Part shown: piece after piece, positions 8,602-17,167 of the stretch
Numbering within the stretch: the first letter of the stretch is position 1
Layout of the letters: every line of letters starts with the position of its first letter
Source of the DNA: an uncultured Cedecea sp.
Lineage (GTDB): Bacteria > Pseudomonadota > Gammaproteobacteria > Enterobacterales > Enterobacteriaceae
DNA length: 64,000 bases
Reading direction: 5' to 3'
Assembly (NCBI RefSeq): GCF_947498825.1
Contig: NZ_CANMLV010000010.1
Coordinates: forward strand, 91,170-155,169
Notes under the pieces: generated by a model
What the model saw: only the letters and a program-made list of their open reading frames with translations
Told to the model about the DNA's origin: nothing
Database searches by the model: none
Made by a program: the position numbers and the translations under genes

Positions 8602-10398
8602 ATGCATAATTTATTTGGGTTTAATAATATATTTGAACACTCTAATGCTAGATATTTCACTTCTAACCAACTAGCTGAAGAGTTTGTTTGGACCCCAGCA
8701 TTTGAATCTCTAATATCTAACAAAAATCATATAATACTAGGTTCTCGAGGCTCGGGTAAGACTGCTTTGATTAAAATGCTTTCTCATGAATGTCTTACTA
8801 AATTAAATGATGAAAAAGCAAGAAAAATCATAGATCAACGCTCGTTTATTGCGACGTACATTCCCTTGAAAGTTGAATGGGTAAACTCAATTGGTGACAT
8901 TGATGATAATAACCAGCTTTTTAAGTGGAGTTTGAACTTATCTTCATGCGCAAGATTTCTAGATACCATACGAAGCTGCCTTCATTCGTATATTGAGGAT
9001 GAGATAGATAGGATTATCAAAGAAAAATCCATTTGCAATAAAATATCAGAATTATGGCTGTCTAAGAAATTAAATACAATTACCGATATTTATGACGAGC
9101 TAGAGATTACCGAATATAAAAAGAACATTGTATTTAATAAGATGAAGCTAGGTCTTAAATTAAGTGATGATGATCTTATGGTTGGGCTTAACTTTAATAC
9201 TGATCTATTTAAGCCTTTAACAATGGCACTCTCTGCGGTAAGAAAAGAAATCGGACTTTCTAATTCTTCTACATTTTGTGTTTGTATTGATGAGGCTGAA
9301 TTCTTAACAAAAGAGCATCATAAAATATTGAACACGCATATGAGGTCATATAATGAGATCGTATTCAAGATAACAACAATGCCATACCGGCACTATACTC
9401 TGGAAACTGATACGGGCACTCCATTAAACATGGGGCACGACTTTGATTATTTAAATATTGATAAGCAAGGCCTCCATGGTAGTTCAAATAATAACTCTCA
9501 TAATTTCTTTGAAAATTTCGCAGATAAGCTTTTTAGAAAAAGAATAAAAAATTCATCTATTATAAATAAAGATATCACACTAGAGTTTCTTTTGGGTAAT
9601 TCAATATTAGTTGACTCCCCTAAAGATGCGCTCCCTGATGATAAACTGATGGAGAAGGTGAGAGAGTATTGTGATTCCAGTACGATCAAAAGAGCGGAGA
9701 GGTTACTGGATCAAGACTATTCTCTTTTCGAGAGCTCAGTATCAAGAAAATTAAGAGGAATACTGATATTAAAAGATTCTTTTCAACGTTATAAAGGTAA
9801 TGCTTCACCATTTATATTTTCTGGGTATTCACTGATAGTAAGATGTTCTGATGGAAACCCACGTCGTCTATTACGGTTATTCAATTATCTTTTTTCAAAG
9901 AATATTGAATCTTGTACTGAGCTTAAGCCTCTATCAGACAAGGAACAAGGTGCAAAACTAAAAGAGTTTTCATACTCAGAGCTAGATGGTTTAAACCTAG
10001 AGGTGGACGGAAAGAAAGCTTTCGATTTGTTTACAACAATTGGGAGGTTTTTAAAAGACAAACTTCATACAGACAAAATAAATACAGATACATACAACTC
10101 ATTTTCATTCGATGTTGAAGATGATAACGTATGGAAGTATATAGAAACAGCTGTAGATCTAGGTTTAATTTACCCAGATTTTAGAGGGTTGGACAATGAT
10201 AACAAAATGCCAAACAGAAAAGGTAGATTTTCCTTGGCCTTTTGTTTATCTCCTCATTTTTACTTAATGCCAAGAAAAGGAAACTCCATCAAATTATCTG
10301 TGATAATGAACAATTCTTCTTATAGCCGATTTAAAGCTATAAATAAAAATAATGATGATGGACAATATAGTCTAGACTGGGAGGAGGATGATGAATAA
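8602..10398 (+). CDS. P-loop ATPase (ORC/Cdc6- or STAND-like), second gene of the cassette
   Basis: The 598-residue protein has a Walker A motif GSRGSGKT at residues 47-54 and a Walker B CIDEAEF near residue 228. The GSRGSGKT-type P-loop after a short NARYFTSNQLAEEFV leader resembles the ORC-Cdc6-like AAA ATPases found in uncharacterised bacterial loci; STAND-type is an alternative. No membrane segments or recognised nuclease motif are seen in the rest. It starts one base after the phosphoesterase stop and overlaps the following gene by 11 bases, so the three proteins probably work as a unit. Confidence 0.8.
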   Translation: MHNLFGFNNIFEHSNARYFTSNQLAEEFVWTPAFESLISNKNHIILGSRGSGKTALIKMLSHECLTKLNDEKARKIIDQRSFIATYIPLKVEWVNSIGDIDDNNQLFKWSLNLSSCARFLDTIRSCLHSYIEDEIDRIIKEKSICNKISELWLSKKLNTITDIYDELEITEYKKNIVFNKMKLGLKLSDDDLMVGLNFNTDLFKPLTMALSAVRKEIGLSNSSTFCVCIDEAEFLTKEHHKILNTHMRSYNEIVFKITTMPYRHYTLETDTGTPLNMGHDFDYLNIDKQGLHGSSNNNSHNFFENFADKLFRKRIKNSSIINKDITLEFLLGNSILVDSPKDALPDDKLMEKVREYCDSSTIKRAERLLDQDYSLFESSVSRKLRGILILKDSFQRYKGNASPFIFSGYSLIVRCSDGNPRRLLRLFNYLFSKNIESCTELKPLSDKEQGAKLKEFSYSELDGLNLEVDGKKAFDLFTTIGRFLKDKLHTDKINTDTYNSFSFDVEDDNVWKYIETAVDLGLIYPDFRGLDNDNKMPNRKGRFSLAFCLSPHFYLMPRKGNSIKLSVIMNNSSYSRFKAINKNNDDGQYSLDWEEDDE

Positions 10399-11341
10399 AT
10401 TACATATAGATGACTTATCAATAGGTGAGCTAAGTCAGTCAAAATATGATATTGCATTATTTTCTTGTGGATACGAAGAACGCTGTATTGACGTGGCTAC
10501 ACGATTGCATAAAAAAAATATCGACAATGTGATTGTTTTAGCTTTTGACCAACATAAAGAAGATCCAGTTCGTATCGATAGTTTAAATTACTTTTCAGAA
10601 AACTGGGCTGGCTTCAAATTGCTAGAAATTTCACAAAGAGAAATTTCTGAAATACAAAAAGCACTAAGTAAAATAATTAACAAGGTTAATGTTACGGAAT
10701 TAAAAATATTAATTGACTACACCTCGATGTCTCGAGCTTGGTATGCAGCGATTTTAAACTACCTAGTCAATTTTTGTGAATTAAGAGTAACAGTTGATTT
10801 GACATATGCAACCGCAGTGTATAAAAATTTAGATCTCAACGTTGAACTAGGTGAGTTACGCATAATTCCGGGGTGTGAAGGTATTTCATTAACCAAAAGA
10901 CATAATGCAGCAATATTTATGTTGGGCTTTGATAGATATGGTCCTCAACGCTTGTATAACTTATTAAATCCAAACAAATGCTTTGGAATCATGGCTGCAC
11001 CAGCTGCAACCTATGATTATGAAAATACTTGTTTAGAAAAAAACAAAGACTTTATTTCACACTACCTTGGTGGTGAAGATAAACTCATAAAATTGCCAAT
11101 TAATAGTATTGCTACATGTTATGATAACATGTCACAAATGCTCTCTCCTCTTAGGTCTGAGTATAATGTTTCCATCATTCCATTTGGGCCAAAACCACAT
11201 ATTTTAGCCGCGATATTATGTAGCTTTAATTATCCTAATGTTACCTGCCTATACTCTGAATATATTCGAAATGAAACTACAAAAGTTGAATCCTCCGGTG
11301 ATTTTGTAATATCTCGCTTGCATGTTAAAAAAAATGAATAA
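10388..11341 (+). CDS. Unrecognised Rossmann-like protein, third gene of the cassette
   Basis: I cannot name the family of this 317-residue protein. Its sequence alternates hydrophobic strands and helices: YDIALFSCGYEERC near the start, ILIDYTSMSRAWYAAIL near residue 115, and IIPFGPKPHILAAIL near residue 260. The second resembles the D-x-[ST]-x-x-x-[KR] turn of CARF-type ligand-binding Rossmann domains. The layout suggests two Rossmann-like halves, possibly a sensor, but this is inference. The start overlaps the ATPase gene and is preceded directly by GAGGAGG; ATGs at 10388 and 10391 are both possible. Confidence 0.7.
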   Translation: MMNKLHIDDLSIGELSQSKYDIALFSCGYEERCIDVATRLHKKNIDNVIVLAFDQHKEDPVRIDSLNYFSENWAGFKLLEISQREISEIQKALSKIINKVNVTELKILIDYTSMSRAWYAAILNYLVNFCELRVTVDLTYATAVYKNLDLNVELGELRIIPGCEGISLTKRHNAAIFMLGFDRYGPQRLYNLLNPNKCFGIMAAPAATYDYENTCLEKNKDFISHYLGGEDKLIKLPINSIATCYDNMSQMLSPLRSEYNVSIIPFGPKPHILAAILCSFNYPNVTCLYSEYIRNETTKVESSGDFVISRLHVKKNE

Positions 11342-11475
11342 CTTATTGATTCTACTACATTACTAGATGATTTAGTTTGGGTGTAAGATATTGTAAGTAT
11401 CTCACCAAAGCGGGCCACATGTTTTTAGGTATCTGACCTAACGAGCAATAGAGTTCGTGATGCCCGCTCCTGGCA
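11342..11475. repeat. Left half of hairpin repeat copy b, split by the insertion sequence
   Basis: The sequence before the IS ends in GCCCGCTCCTGGCA (to 11475) and resumes after it at 13237 as GGCACAAAGCAGAC. Removing the IS and one copy of GGCA restores GCCCGCTCCTGGCA followed by CAAAGCAGAC, which has the pattern of the other hairpin copies in this island. Confidence 0.55.
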
Positions 11476-13236
11476 CAGGCTGTGTGAAAACTGCTGATCA
11501 CTTTTTGGTCTAAGCAGCGACTTTATATGTTCAACCATTCTTGATAAACCCATGCGGTAACCTACTTTATTTAATAAAATTAAAAGCATACGATTAAATA
11601 TTGCGGGTACAGATATGACCCATCACATTAAAGGCCAGGGCAGACATCAGGTGACTTTACTCCCTGAAGTGCTGGATGATTTTGTCACTGAAGATAACCC
11701 AGTTAGAGTAGTTGATGTATTTGTAGATGGATTACAGCTTGATTCTCTTGGTTTCGAGAGAGTTAATGCAAAGCAGACCGGGCGGCCTGGGTATCACCCC
11801 GCAACCATGTTAAAGCTGTACATTTATGGATACCTGAACCGCATCCAATCGTCCCGCAGGTTAGAAAAAGAGGCTCATCGGAACGTTGAGCTGATGTGGT
11901 TACTTGAACGATTAACGCCTGATTTTAAAACCATTGCAGACTTCAGAAAAAACAATAGTAAAGGTATCAAAAACACCTGCCGAGCTTTTATTGACCTGTG
12001 TCGGCAGATGCAAATGTTCACCGATGTAGTTGTTGCCATCGACGGCAGCAAGTTCAAGGCAGTAAACAGTAAATCGAACAACTTCACACCTCAGAAAACA
12101 AAAGGTCACATCGAAAGGGTCGAGCAAAGTATCGCTCTATACCTGAATAAGCTCGATGAAGCTGACAAGACTGCTGAGCCTGAAATAATCGCTGATTTAA
12201 CAGCGACGAAACTGGCATGGTTGCAAAATCGTTTAGAAGAGTTAAAACAAATTCAGCAGGCCGTGGAGCAGCATCCCGATAAACAATTGTCGCTGACAGA
12301 TCCTGATTCCCGTTTGATGAAAATAAACAATGTTAACCGCCAGGTTAGCTATAACGTTCAGACTGCCGTTGATGCTAAATATCACCTGATTGTTGCGCAT
12401 GAAGTAACGAATACACCAGACCGTGGGCAGCTAACAGCGGTGACAAAATTAGCGCAAGACGCTGTTGGCAAAGCGGATATTACCGTACTGGCTGATAAAG
12501 GTTACTACAGCCGGGGTGATATTAAAGCAACGCAGGACTTAGGTGCCGTAGCCTTAGTACCAAAAGGCGATACCTCAGGCGCTGACCGCAAAGGTCTTTT
12601 CAATCGTTCATTGTTCAAATATGACCAGGAAAAAGATATTTATATTTGTCCGATGGGTAGCGAGCTTCAGAACAGATTTACGGTGGTTGAGGATGGTTTA
12701 GAGCAGCAAATGTACTTTAACAATATTGCTTGTCGCGATTGCAGTCAGCGGTCAAGGTGCACCACATCAAAACGCGATCCGAGACGTATAAGGCGCTGGG
12801 TTCATGAAGCAGAAATGGAAGACATGCAAGCCAGGCTTAACACATCGCCAGAAACAGCTGTCGTGCGAAAGCAAACGGTAGAGCATCCGTTCGGGACAAT
12901 TAAAATGTGGATGGGAGCGACTCACTTCCTGACGCAACGGTTTAAAAACGTCAGCACAGAAATCAGTCTGCATGTGCTGGCTTATAACCTGAAAAGGATG
13001 ATGTCAATCTGGGGTACTGAAGGACTGACCATTAAGCTGCGAGGGCAATGCAACTAGCGGGAGTGGCCGCTTTAACCGCTGATAACAAGCCATTAGCACT
13101 CCATATCAAGCCACAAAAGCCTCGTTCTGCCTCTAGATACAAATCACAGCGGATACAGTCAATATCAGGAATATCTTGCATCCCTGACTGAGGATAGTAC
13201 TCAGATACTGCAAAAAATGAGTTTTTACACAGCCTG
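11476..13236 (+). mobile_element. Complete IS1182-family insertion sequence, 1761 bp, 4-bp duplication GGCA
   Basis: The left end reads CAGGCTGTGTGAAAAC at 11476 and the right end, read on the minus strand from 13236, reads CAGGCTGTGTAAAAAC, a terminal inverted repeat with one mismatch. GGCA stands directly outside both ends (11472-11475 and 13237-13240) as a target duplication. One transposase gene (11615-13057) fills the element. The intact gene, near-perfect ends and exact duplication point to a recent insertion. The target is the CTGGCA loop of a hairpin repeat. Confidence 0.85.
11615..13057 (+). CDS. IS1182-family transposase
   Basis: This 480-residue DDE transposase begins MTHHIKGQGRHQVTLLPE and shows the IS1182/DUF772 N-terminal region (GRPGYHPATMLKLYIYGY, SSRRLE). 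Catalytic acidic residues probably lie in VVAIDGSKFK, VLADKGYYSR and the C-terminal VEHPFGTIKMWMG segment. A CxxC-type cluster (CRDCSQRSRC) near residue 385 is also usual. The frame is uninterrupted and full length, so the element may be active. GCGGG stands before the ATG as a weak ribosome binding site. Confidence 0.92.
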   Translation: MTHHIKGQGRHQVTLLPEVLDDFVTEDNPVRVVDVFVDGLQLDSLGFERVNAKQTGRPGYHPATMLKLYIYGYLNRIQSSRRLEKEAHRNVELMWLLERLTPDFKTIADFRKNNSKGIKNTCRAFIDLCRQMQMFTDVVVAIDGSKFKAVNSKSNNFTPQKTKGHIERVEQSIALYLNKLDEADKTAEPEIIADLTATKLAWLQNRLEELKQIQQAVEQHPDKQLSLTDPDSRLMKINNVNRQVSYNVQTAVDAKYHLIVAHEVTNTPDRGQLTAVTKLAQDAVGKADITVLADKGYYSRGDIKATQDLGAVALVPKGDTSGADRKGLFNRSLFKYDQEKDIYICPMGSELQNRFTVVEDGLEQQMYFNNIACRDCSQRSRCTTSKRDPRRIRRWVHEAEMEDMQARLNTSPETAVVRKQTVEHPFGTIKMWMGATHFLTQRFKNVSTEISLHVLAYNLKRMMSIWGTEGLTIKLRGQCN

Positions 13237-13412
13237 GGCACAAAGCAGACTGCCAAATCGTTTTGTGTGCAGTTCAGCTAAAGCACAACAATTCTGTGCT
13301 TCGCTTGCAGAGAATAACATAGTAACGATCGCCACATTTAACGAGAATGAACAATCAGCTTTATTTAAGTTGCAGAAATTGGCGCTCAGACTAATCGTCT
13401 TGACAGGATAAA

Positions 13413-14234
13413 TTACCCTCCCATTGACTGCGCTGCCCTTTTAATCAGGTTTTCCCTACAACGATAACAAACTATTAATAATAGAAATGATAAAATCATG
13501 CTGGCTATCTTACGATATCTTTCATTTTCTTCTGAATAACTCTGATAAGCATCTGCAAGGTCACTGTAAGTTCTTGACAGCAGTTGTACCGAAGAGAAAT
13601 ATGACACCATTGCCTTATCACATATCTCTGAAGAAGCGTGTTCCGATTGAGAAATGTTGCGCATTATCACGCGGGTCTGCGCAACCAAAGCATCAGATAG
13701 TTTATCCTCAGATGTTGTAGACAAACCTGAAACCAATGCCCAATAGTCTTGAACTGCATTTGTATTACATTCAGCAAGTTTGGGATAAATTTCGTGTAGA
13801 TTGTCGGTTACAACCTTAACTGATTTGCGAGTTAAAGGGGGAAGGCTTGTATACCAGCTTACATATTTTAATTCTTCAAACGGCTTTAACATACCGATAA
13901 TTATTGGCTTCTCTGTTAACCAAAAATCAAGATATCGGGATTCGGAAATATTTAACTTAAGTGCAATTTGTGCAGTTTCTAAGAAAGTATGCTTTCGGGA
14001 TGTCAATTCCTTCCTCATTTCATCCCGCTGTTTTTGATACTCATTACGTAAATTAATAAGCAATTGAGAATGTTCAACGACGATATTTTCATAATATCCT
14101 GGAGGCGTCACTGGGATCGTTTTTAAACTCAACCATCCGAAGTTAAAAAATCCAATGCAAACCATGAGTAGCACAGTAATTATTTCATATTTATTTCTTC
14201 TGATGCTTTGAAAAAAGACAATCATCGATTTCAT
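13413..14234 (-). CDS. Orphan membrane protein with a large extracytoplasmic domain, 273 aa
   Basis: I do not recognise this protein. One membrane helix lies at residues about 18-38 (IITVLLMVCIGFFNFGWLSL) and one near the C-terminus (IASMILSFLLLIVCY), with about 190 polar, helix-rich residues between them (NLRNEYQKQRDEMRKELTSRK). The topology (short cytoplasmic tail, periplasmic domain, second helix) is that of many sensors, but no signalling domain follows; only RCRENLIKRAAQSMGG remains. No partner gene is adjacent. It lies between the IS1182 element and the RadC-like gene and may be a remnant or an independent envelope-acting cargo gene. Confidence 0.65.
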   Translation of the reverse strand: MKSMIVFFQSIRRNKYEIITVLLMVCIGFFNFGWLSLKTIPVTPPGYYENIVVEHSQLLINLRNEYQKQRDEMRKELTSRKHTFLETAQIALKLNISESRYLDFWLTEKPIIIGMLKPFEELKYVSWYTSLPPLTRKSVKVVTDNLHEIYPKLAECNTNAVQDYWALVSGLSTTSEDKLSDALVAQTRVIMRNISQSEHASSEICDKAMVSYFSSVQLLSRTYSDLADAYQSYSEENERYRKIASMILSFLLLIVCYRCRENLIKRAAQSMGG

Positions 14235-14329
14235 TCTGTTAGTGATTTCCTTTGTATGTGAGATTCATCGTTCAACCTCTATTTTTATTGCTCTCTGCGC
14301 GTTTACCTGCTCCAATTGATGAACATACT

Positions 14330-14360
14330 GTAGTGGTTTACTGAATTTGGCCACCTGAAT
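14330..14360 (+). mobile_element. Insertion-element end remnant, copy 2
   Basis: GTAGTGGTTTACTGAATTTGG followed by CCACCTGAAT matches 6279-6309 in inverted orientation at most positions. The two copies face each other around an 8-kb segment holding DUF3800, the three-gene cassette, the IS and the membrane protein. Confidence 0.5.
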
Positions 14361-14395
14361 AGAGGTGATATCATCACCTCATACTCTTTGCAACT

Positions 14396-14416
14396 TCTGC
14401 TCTGGCACTCAGCAGA
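14396..14416. repeat. Hairpin repeat copy e
   Basis: TCTGCT (14396-14401) and AGCAGA (14411-14416) form a perfect 6-bp stem around the loop CTGGCACTC, the loop word shared by this repeat family. Confidence 0.6.
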
Positions 14417-14715
14417 CGATCACATCCGAGAAGTATCTGATCGAAAAAATTTCATAATAGGTCTCGGAACAAATCCATTTTTCTAAACCTTTTCAGATAG
14501 ATATTATCCCCATGGATCCTCCCGCATCCTCACTGGATTGCGGGATTTTTTATTTTTTTACACTGTCATTGTGTATAAGTCACTGGGTCATTACTGGCTT
14601 CGTTTCCTCATGCATTTCGCAATCATATTGCCATCTTTCTGCTCGAATACAGCCATCACGCTTGTCGTATCGAATCCAGTGCCATCCTTACCACTTTTAA
14701 TTAAGGAGATTTGCT

Positions 14716-15195
14716 ATGGAGAAACAAATCACTCTGTTTACACCGGAACTACCATTACCGGCACAGCGCACCATTAAACGAGCCCTGAGTCTGCTTGACC
14801 ACCATCTGCGTGAGCCGGGGGTGGCTTTCACTTCCACACAGGCGGCTCGCGACTGGCTCATGCTGAAGATGAGTACCCTTGAGCGGGAAGAGTTTGTAGT
14901 GATGTATCTCAACAATCAGAACCAGCTGCTTGCTCACGAAACGCTGTTCACCGGCACCATTAGTCACACTGAAGTCCATCCCCGTGAGGTGGTAAAACGC
15001 GCCCTGTACTTTAACGCGGCGGCAGTGATTTTTGCCCATAACCACCCATCCGGGGAGGTGAATCCAAGCCAGGCAGACAAGGCCATTACCCAACGACTGG
15101 TACAGGCGCTGATGCTGGTGGAAGTTCGGGTGCCCGACCACCTGATTGTTGGCGGCAGGCAGATATTTTCCTTCGCCGAACATGGTCTTCTTTAA
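14716..15195 (+). CDS. yfjY: RadC-like JAB/MPN domain protein (YfjY/YeeS/YkfG)
   Basis: The 159-residue protein has the JAMM metal motif FAHNHPSGEVNPSQAD, with HNHPSG at residues 108-113 and the acidic ligand D121, as in RadC, YfjY, YeeS and YkfG. The fold is that of metal-dependent isopeptidases; the RadC role in DNA repair is disputed and no substrate is known. AAGGAG precedes the ATG. The antitoxin gene begins 10 bases after its stop. In CP4-57 a small gene (ypjJ/YeeT type) lies between the two; here it is absent. Confidence 0.88.
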   Translation: MEKQITLFTPELPLPAQRTIKRALSLLDHHLREPGVAFTSTQAARDWLMLKMSTLEREEFVVMYLNNQNQLLAHETLFTGTISHTEVHPREVVKRALYFNAAAVIFAHNHPSGEVNPSQADKAITQRLVQALMLVEVRVPDHLIVGGRQIFSFAEHGLL

Positions 15196-15205
15196 CAGGA
15201 ATAAA

Positions 15206-15544
15206 ATGATGAATAAAGACACTACCCAAACCTGGGGTCTTAAACGAGATATCACGCCATGCTTCGGAGCACGGCTGGTGCAGGAAGGTAATCGTCTGCA
15301 TTTTCTGGCAGAGCGGGCAGGATTCACCGGTATGTTCAGTGAGGTACAGGCCCTACAACTGGAGGAAGCCTTCCCTCATTTTGTCGCACATCTGGAGCTG
15401 ATGCTGCTCTCCTGTGAACTGAACTCCCGGTACGCGCATTGCGTCACGCTGTACCGTAATGGGTTGACCTGTGAAGCCGATACGTTGGGCAGTCATGGGT
15501 ATGTATATATCGCAATTTATCCCTCAAAACAGGTTAAAGACTGA
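15206..15544 (+). CDS. yfjZ: YfjZ/CbeA-family antitoxin
   Basis: The 112-residue protein has the family core TWGLKRDITPCFGARLVQEG and LTCEADTLGSHGYVYIAIYP. YeeU/CbeA members protect by bundling MreB and FtsZ rather than by binding the toxin (type IV); YfjZ is the closest match by length and sequence. The start at 15206 (or 15209) follows AACAGGA; an upstream in-frame ATG at 15146 lies inside the RadC-like gene and is unlikely. The toxin gene follows after 66 bases. Confidence 0.88.
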   Translation: MMNKDTTQTWGLKRDITPCFGARLVQEGNRLHFLAERAGFTGMFSEVQALQLEEAFPHFVAHLELMLLSCELNSRYAHCVTLYRNGLTCEADTLGSHGYVYIAIYPSKQVKD

Positions 15545-15610
15545 TTTTTAGCTTTATCCCTGCATCGTAATTCTTCAAACCTTTTCCTCCTTTATTAAGA
15601 GACTCCACTC

Positions 15611-15931
15611 ATGCAAATTTCAACTGTACCGGCCACGTTGCCGGTTTCGTCACGCCTGTCACCTGTGCAGGTCTGGCAGCAACTTTTAACGTATCTACTG
15701 GAGCAACATTACGGCCTGACACTCAACGACACGCCATTCCATGACGACGCGGCCATTCAGGAACATATCGAAGCGGGAATAACACTGGCTGATGCCGTAA
15801 ATTTCTTGGTGGAACGCTATGAACTGGTACGCACTGACCGTAAGGGGTTCACCTGGCATGAGCAAACACCTTTTCTTACCGCAACCGATATTCTCAGAGC
15901 CAGACGAGCTACCGGGTTGATGAATACGTAA
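15611..15931 (+). CDS. ypjF: YpjF/CbtA-family toxin
   Basis: The 106-residue protein carries the CbtA/YkfI/YpjF signature ([48 protein letters not shown]). These toxins inhibit polymerisation of FtsZ and MreB. Length is near YpjF (109). The ribosome binding site is weak (AAGAGA), which suits a toxin translated less than its antitoxin. A strong terminator follows at 15998-16030, ending the operon. Confidence 0.88.
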   Translation: MQISTVPATLPVSSRLSPVQVWQQLLTYLLEQHYGLTLNDTPFHDDAAIQEHIEAGITLADAVNFLVERYELVRTDRKGFTWHEQTPFLTATDILRARRATGLMNT

Positions 15932-15997
15932 ATTCTTCGATCTTCATTCCTGATTTTTACCTCTGCGCTTTCCTCCCTTTTTATTCCTCGCATAATG

Positions 15998-16030
15998 CGC
16001 CTGCCAATTCCGGCAGGCGTGTTTGCTTTT
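15998..16030 (+). terminator. Terminator of the antitoxin-toxin operon
   Basis: CGCCTGCC (15998-16005) pairs perfectly with GGCAGGCG (16012-16019), followed by TGTTTGCTTTT. It stands between the toxin gene and the DUF4942 gene. Confidence 0.88.
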
Positions 16031-16044
16031 ATGGACGATTAACG

Positions 16045-16878
16045 ATGCAAACAGAACCCGACGTGTTAACAGATCACAACGAACTTATCCTTTCGACCAA
16101 TATCGAACGTGTGGTCACTGGCCGCGATGCTGCACTGAAACAGATAGAACAACTCATTCAGCAGCTTGATGCCATTTCACGTTTAACCTCAGAAATTGGC
16201 GGTGGTACAGCGCAAGATTGGGCGATGAAAGCGGGGCACCGTTACGATAGCTGGATGACCGAAAAGGTAGATAAAGCGCTGCCTGCCGTTACCCACAATA
16301 TTGACCGGAGTATCTGGCGCGACTTGATGCTGAAGTCCGGCATGATGGCATTGATGGATGCCCAGGCCCGTGACCAGTGGCATAAAAACTTGGAGGAGGG
16401 AGACCTTCCTGCCATTAGCGAAGCCAATATCCTCAGTACCTTTAAGCAGTTACATCTGAATAAAAGGGATGTCTTTGAACGCGGTATCATCAATGTCTTC
16501 AAAGGGCTGTCATGGGATTATAAAACTAATAGCCCCTGTCGTTTTGGGAAGAAGATCATCATTAACAATCTGGTGACGCATAACCGCTGGGGATTCAGTC
16601 TTAACTGGGGCTGGCGACGCGATCAGCTGGCTGACTTGGAGCGTATGCTGTTTCTGCTGGATGGCAAACCGATCCCTGATAATCGTGCTGATATCTCTAC
16701 CCGACTAATGGAACATATTCGGGATAACCCAGCTAAGGAAGCCTATGAAGATGAGTTCTTTAGTATTCGTTACTTTCAGAAGGGCACGGCACATCTGACG
16801 TTTAAACGTCCGGAACTGATTGAGAAGATGAACGATATTATCGCAAGATACTACCCGGGAATGTTGGCTTCGAGATGA
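16045..16878 (+). CDS. DUF4942 domain protein
   Basis: This 277-residue soluble protein matches the DUF4942 family usually encoded directly after the CbtA-type toxin in CP4-like islands. Recognisable parts are IGGGTAQDWAMKAGHRYDSW, FKGLSWDYKTN and RPELIEKMNDIIARYYPGML at the end. Function unknown. It begins 14 bases after the toxin terminator. A second, decayed copy of its 3' end lies at 23151-23266, so the DNA between them (protease, Septu pair, membrane protein) is bracketed by partial direct repeats. Confidence 0.85.
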   Translation: MQTEPDVLTDHNELILSTNIERVVTGRDAALKQIEQLIQQLDAISRLTSEIGGGTAQDWAMKAGHRYDSWMTEKVDKALPAVTHNIDRSIWRDLMLKSGMMALMDAQARDQWHKNLEEGDLPAISEANILSTFKQLHLNKRDVFERGIINVFKGLSWDYKTNSPCRFGKKIIINNLVTHNRWGFSLNWGWRRDQLADLERMLFLLDGKPIPDNRADISTRLMEHIRDNPAKEAYEDEFFSIRYFQKGTAHLTFKRPELIEKMNDIIARYYPGMLASR

Positions 16879-16926
16879 TTAGTGTCGCCAGAACCCTAGG
16901 TTGTGATCGAATCATGCTACTTTAAC

Positions 16927-16943
16927 AAGTATCACTGGTACTT
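16927..16943. promoter_or_regulatory. Near-perfect palindrome AAGTATCACTGGTACTT
   Basis: AAGTA and TACTT flank a TCACTGG centre, itself nearly symmetrical. It lies 8 bases before the small gene at 16952 and has the look of an operator for autoregulation. No factor is identified. Confidence 0.4.
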
Positions 16944-16951
16944 ATTAAAAG

Positions 16952-17167
16952 ATGATAATCATGGGACCCACTAAGAAGCAAAAAATCAAAACTCATATTG
17001 CTACAGTGTTTGAACGTTCTGAGGTTGATCCAGACAGAGATAGCATGTTTGAAAAGAGGGAACTGCGGCATCAGCGGATACTACAAGGTCTTACTGATGT
17101 CGATAAGGCTAATGTGGTTAGTCATACAGACTTGGTTTGTTCCACTAATAGGCTGAAAAAATTATAA
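16952..17167 (+). CDS. Small basic protein, 71 aa, possible antitoxin or regulator
   Basis: I do not recognise this protein. It is charged throughout (MGPTKKQKIKTHIATVFERS, FEKRELRHQRILQGLTD) with no membrane segment. Starts at 16952 and 16961 are possible and neither has a good ribosome binding site. The palindrome just upstream and the small charged product recall autoregulated antitoxins, but no small toxin gene is next to it. It may be a decayed or chance frame. Confidence 0.4.
   Translation: MIIMGPTKKQKIKTHIATVFERSEVDPDRDSMFEKRELRHQRILQGLTDVDKANVVSHTDLVCSTNRLKKL

Larger units (their letters stand above)
14235..14715. other. Gene-poor boundary region with element remnants
   Basis: This gap contains the second insertion-element end (14330-14360), an adjacent inverted repeat AGAGGTGATATCATCACCTC (14361-14380), hairpin copy e (14396-14416), and AT-rich DNA before the RadC-like gene. 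Short open frames at 14512-14777 have no ribosome binding sites or family resemblance. The region marks where the cargo rejoins the conserved island module. Confidence 0.5.

Noticed and set aside
13217..13411. A 64-codon frame spanning the right end of the IS
   Set aside because: It begins inside the IS end, has no ribosome binding site and no recognisable family.
14512..14777. Short overlapping frames before the RadC-like gene
   Set aside because: Low-complexity, no ribosome binding sites, and they run into the well-supported RadC-like gene.
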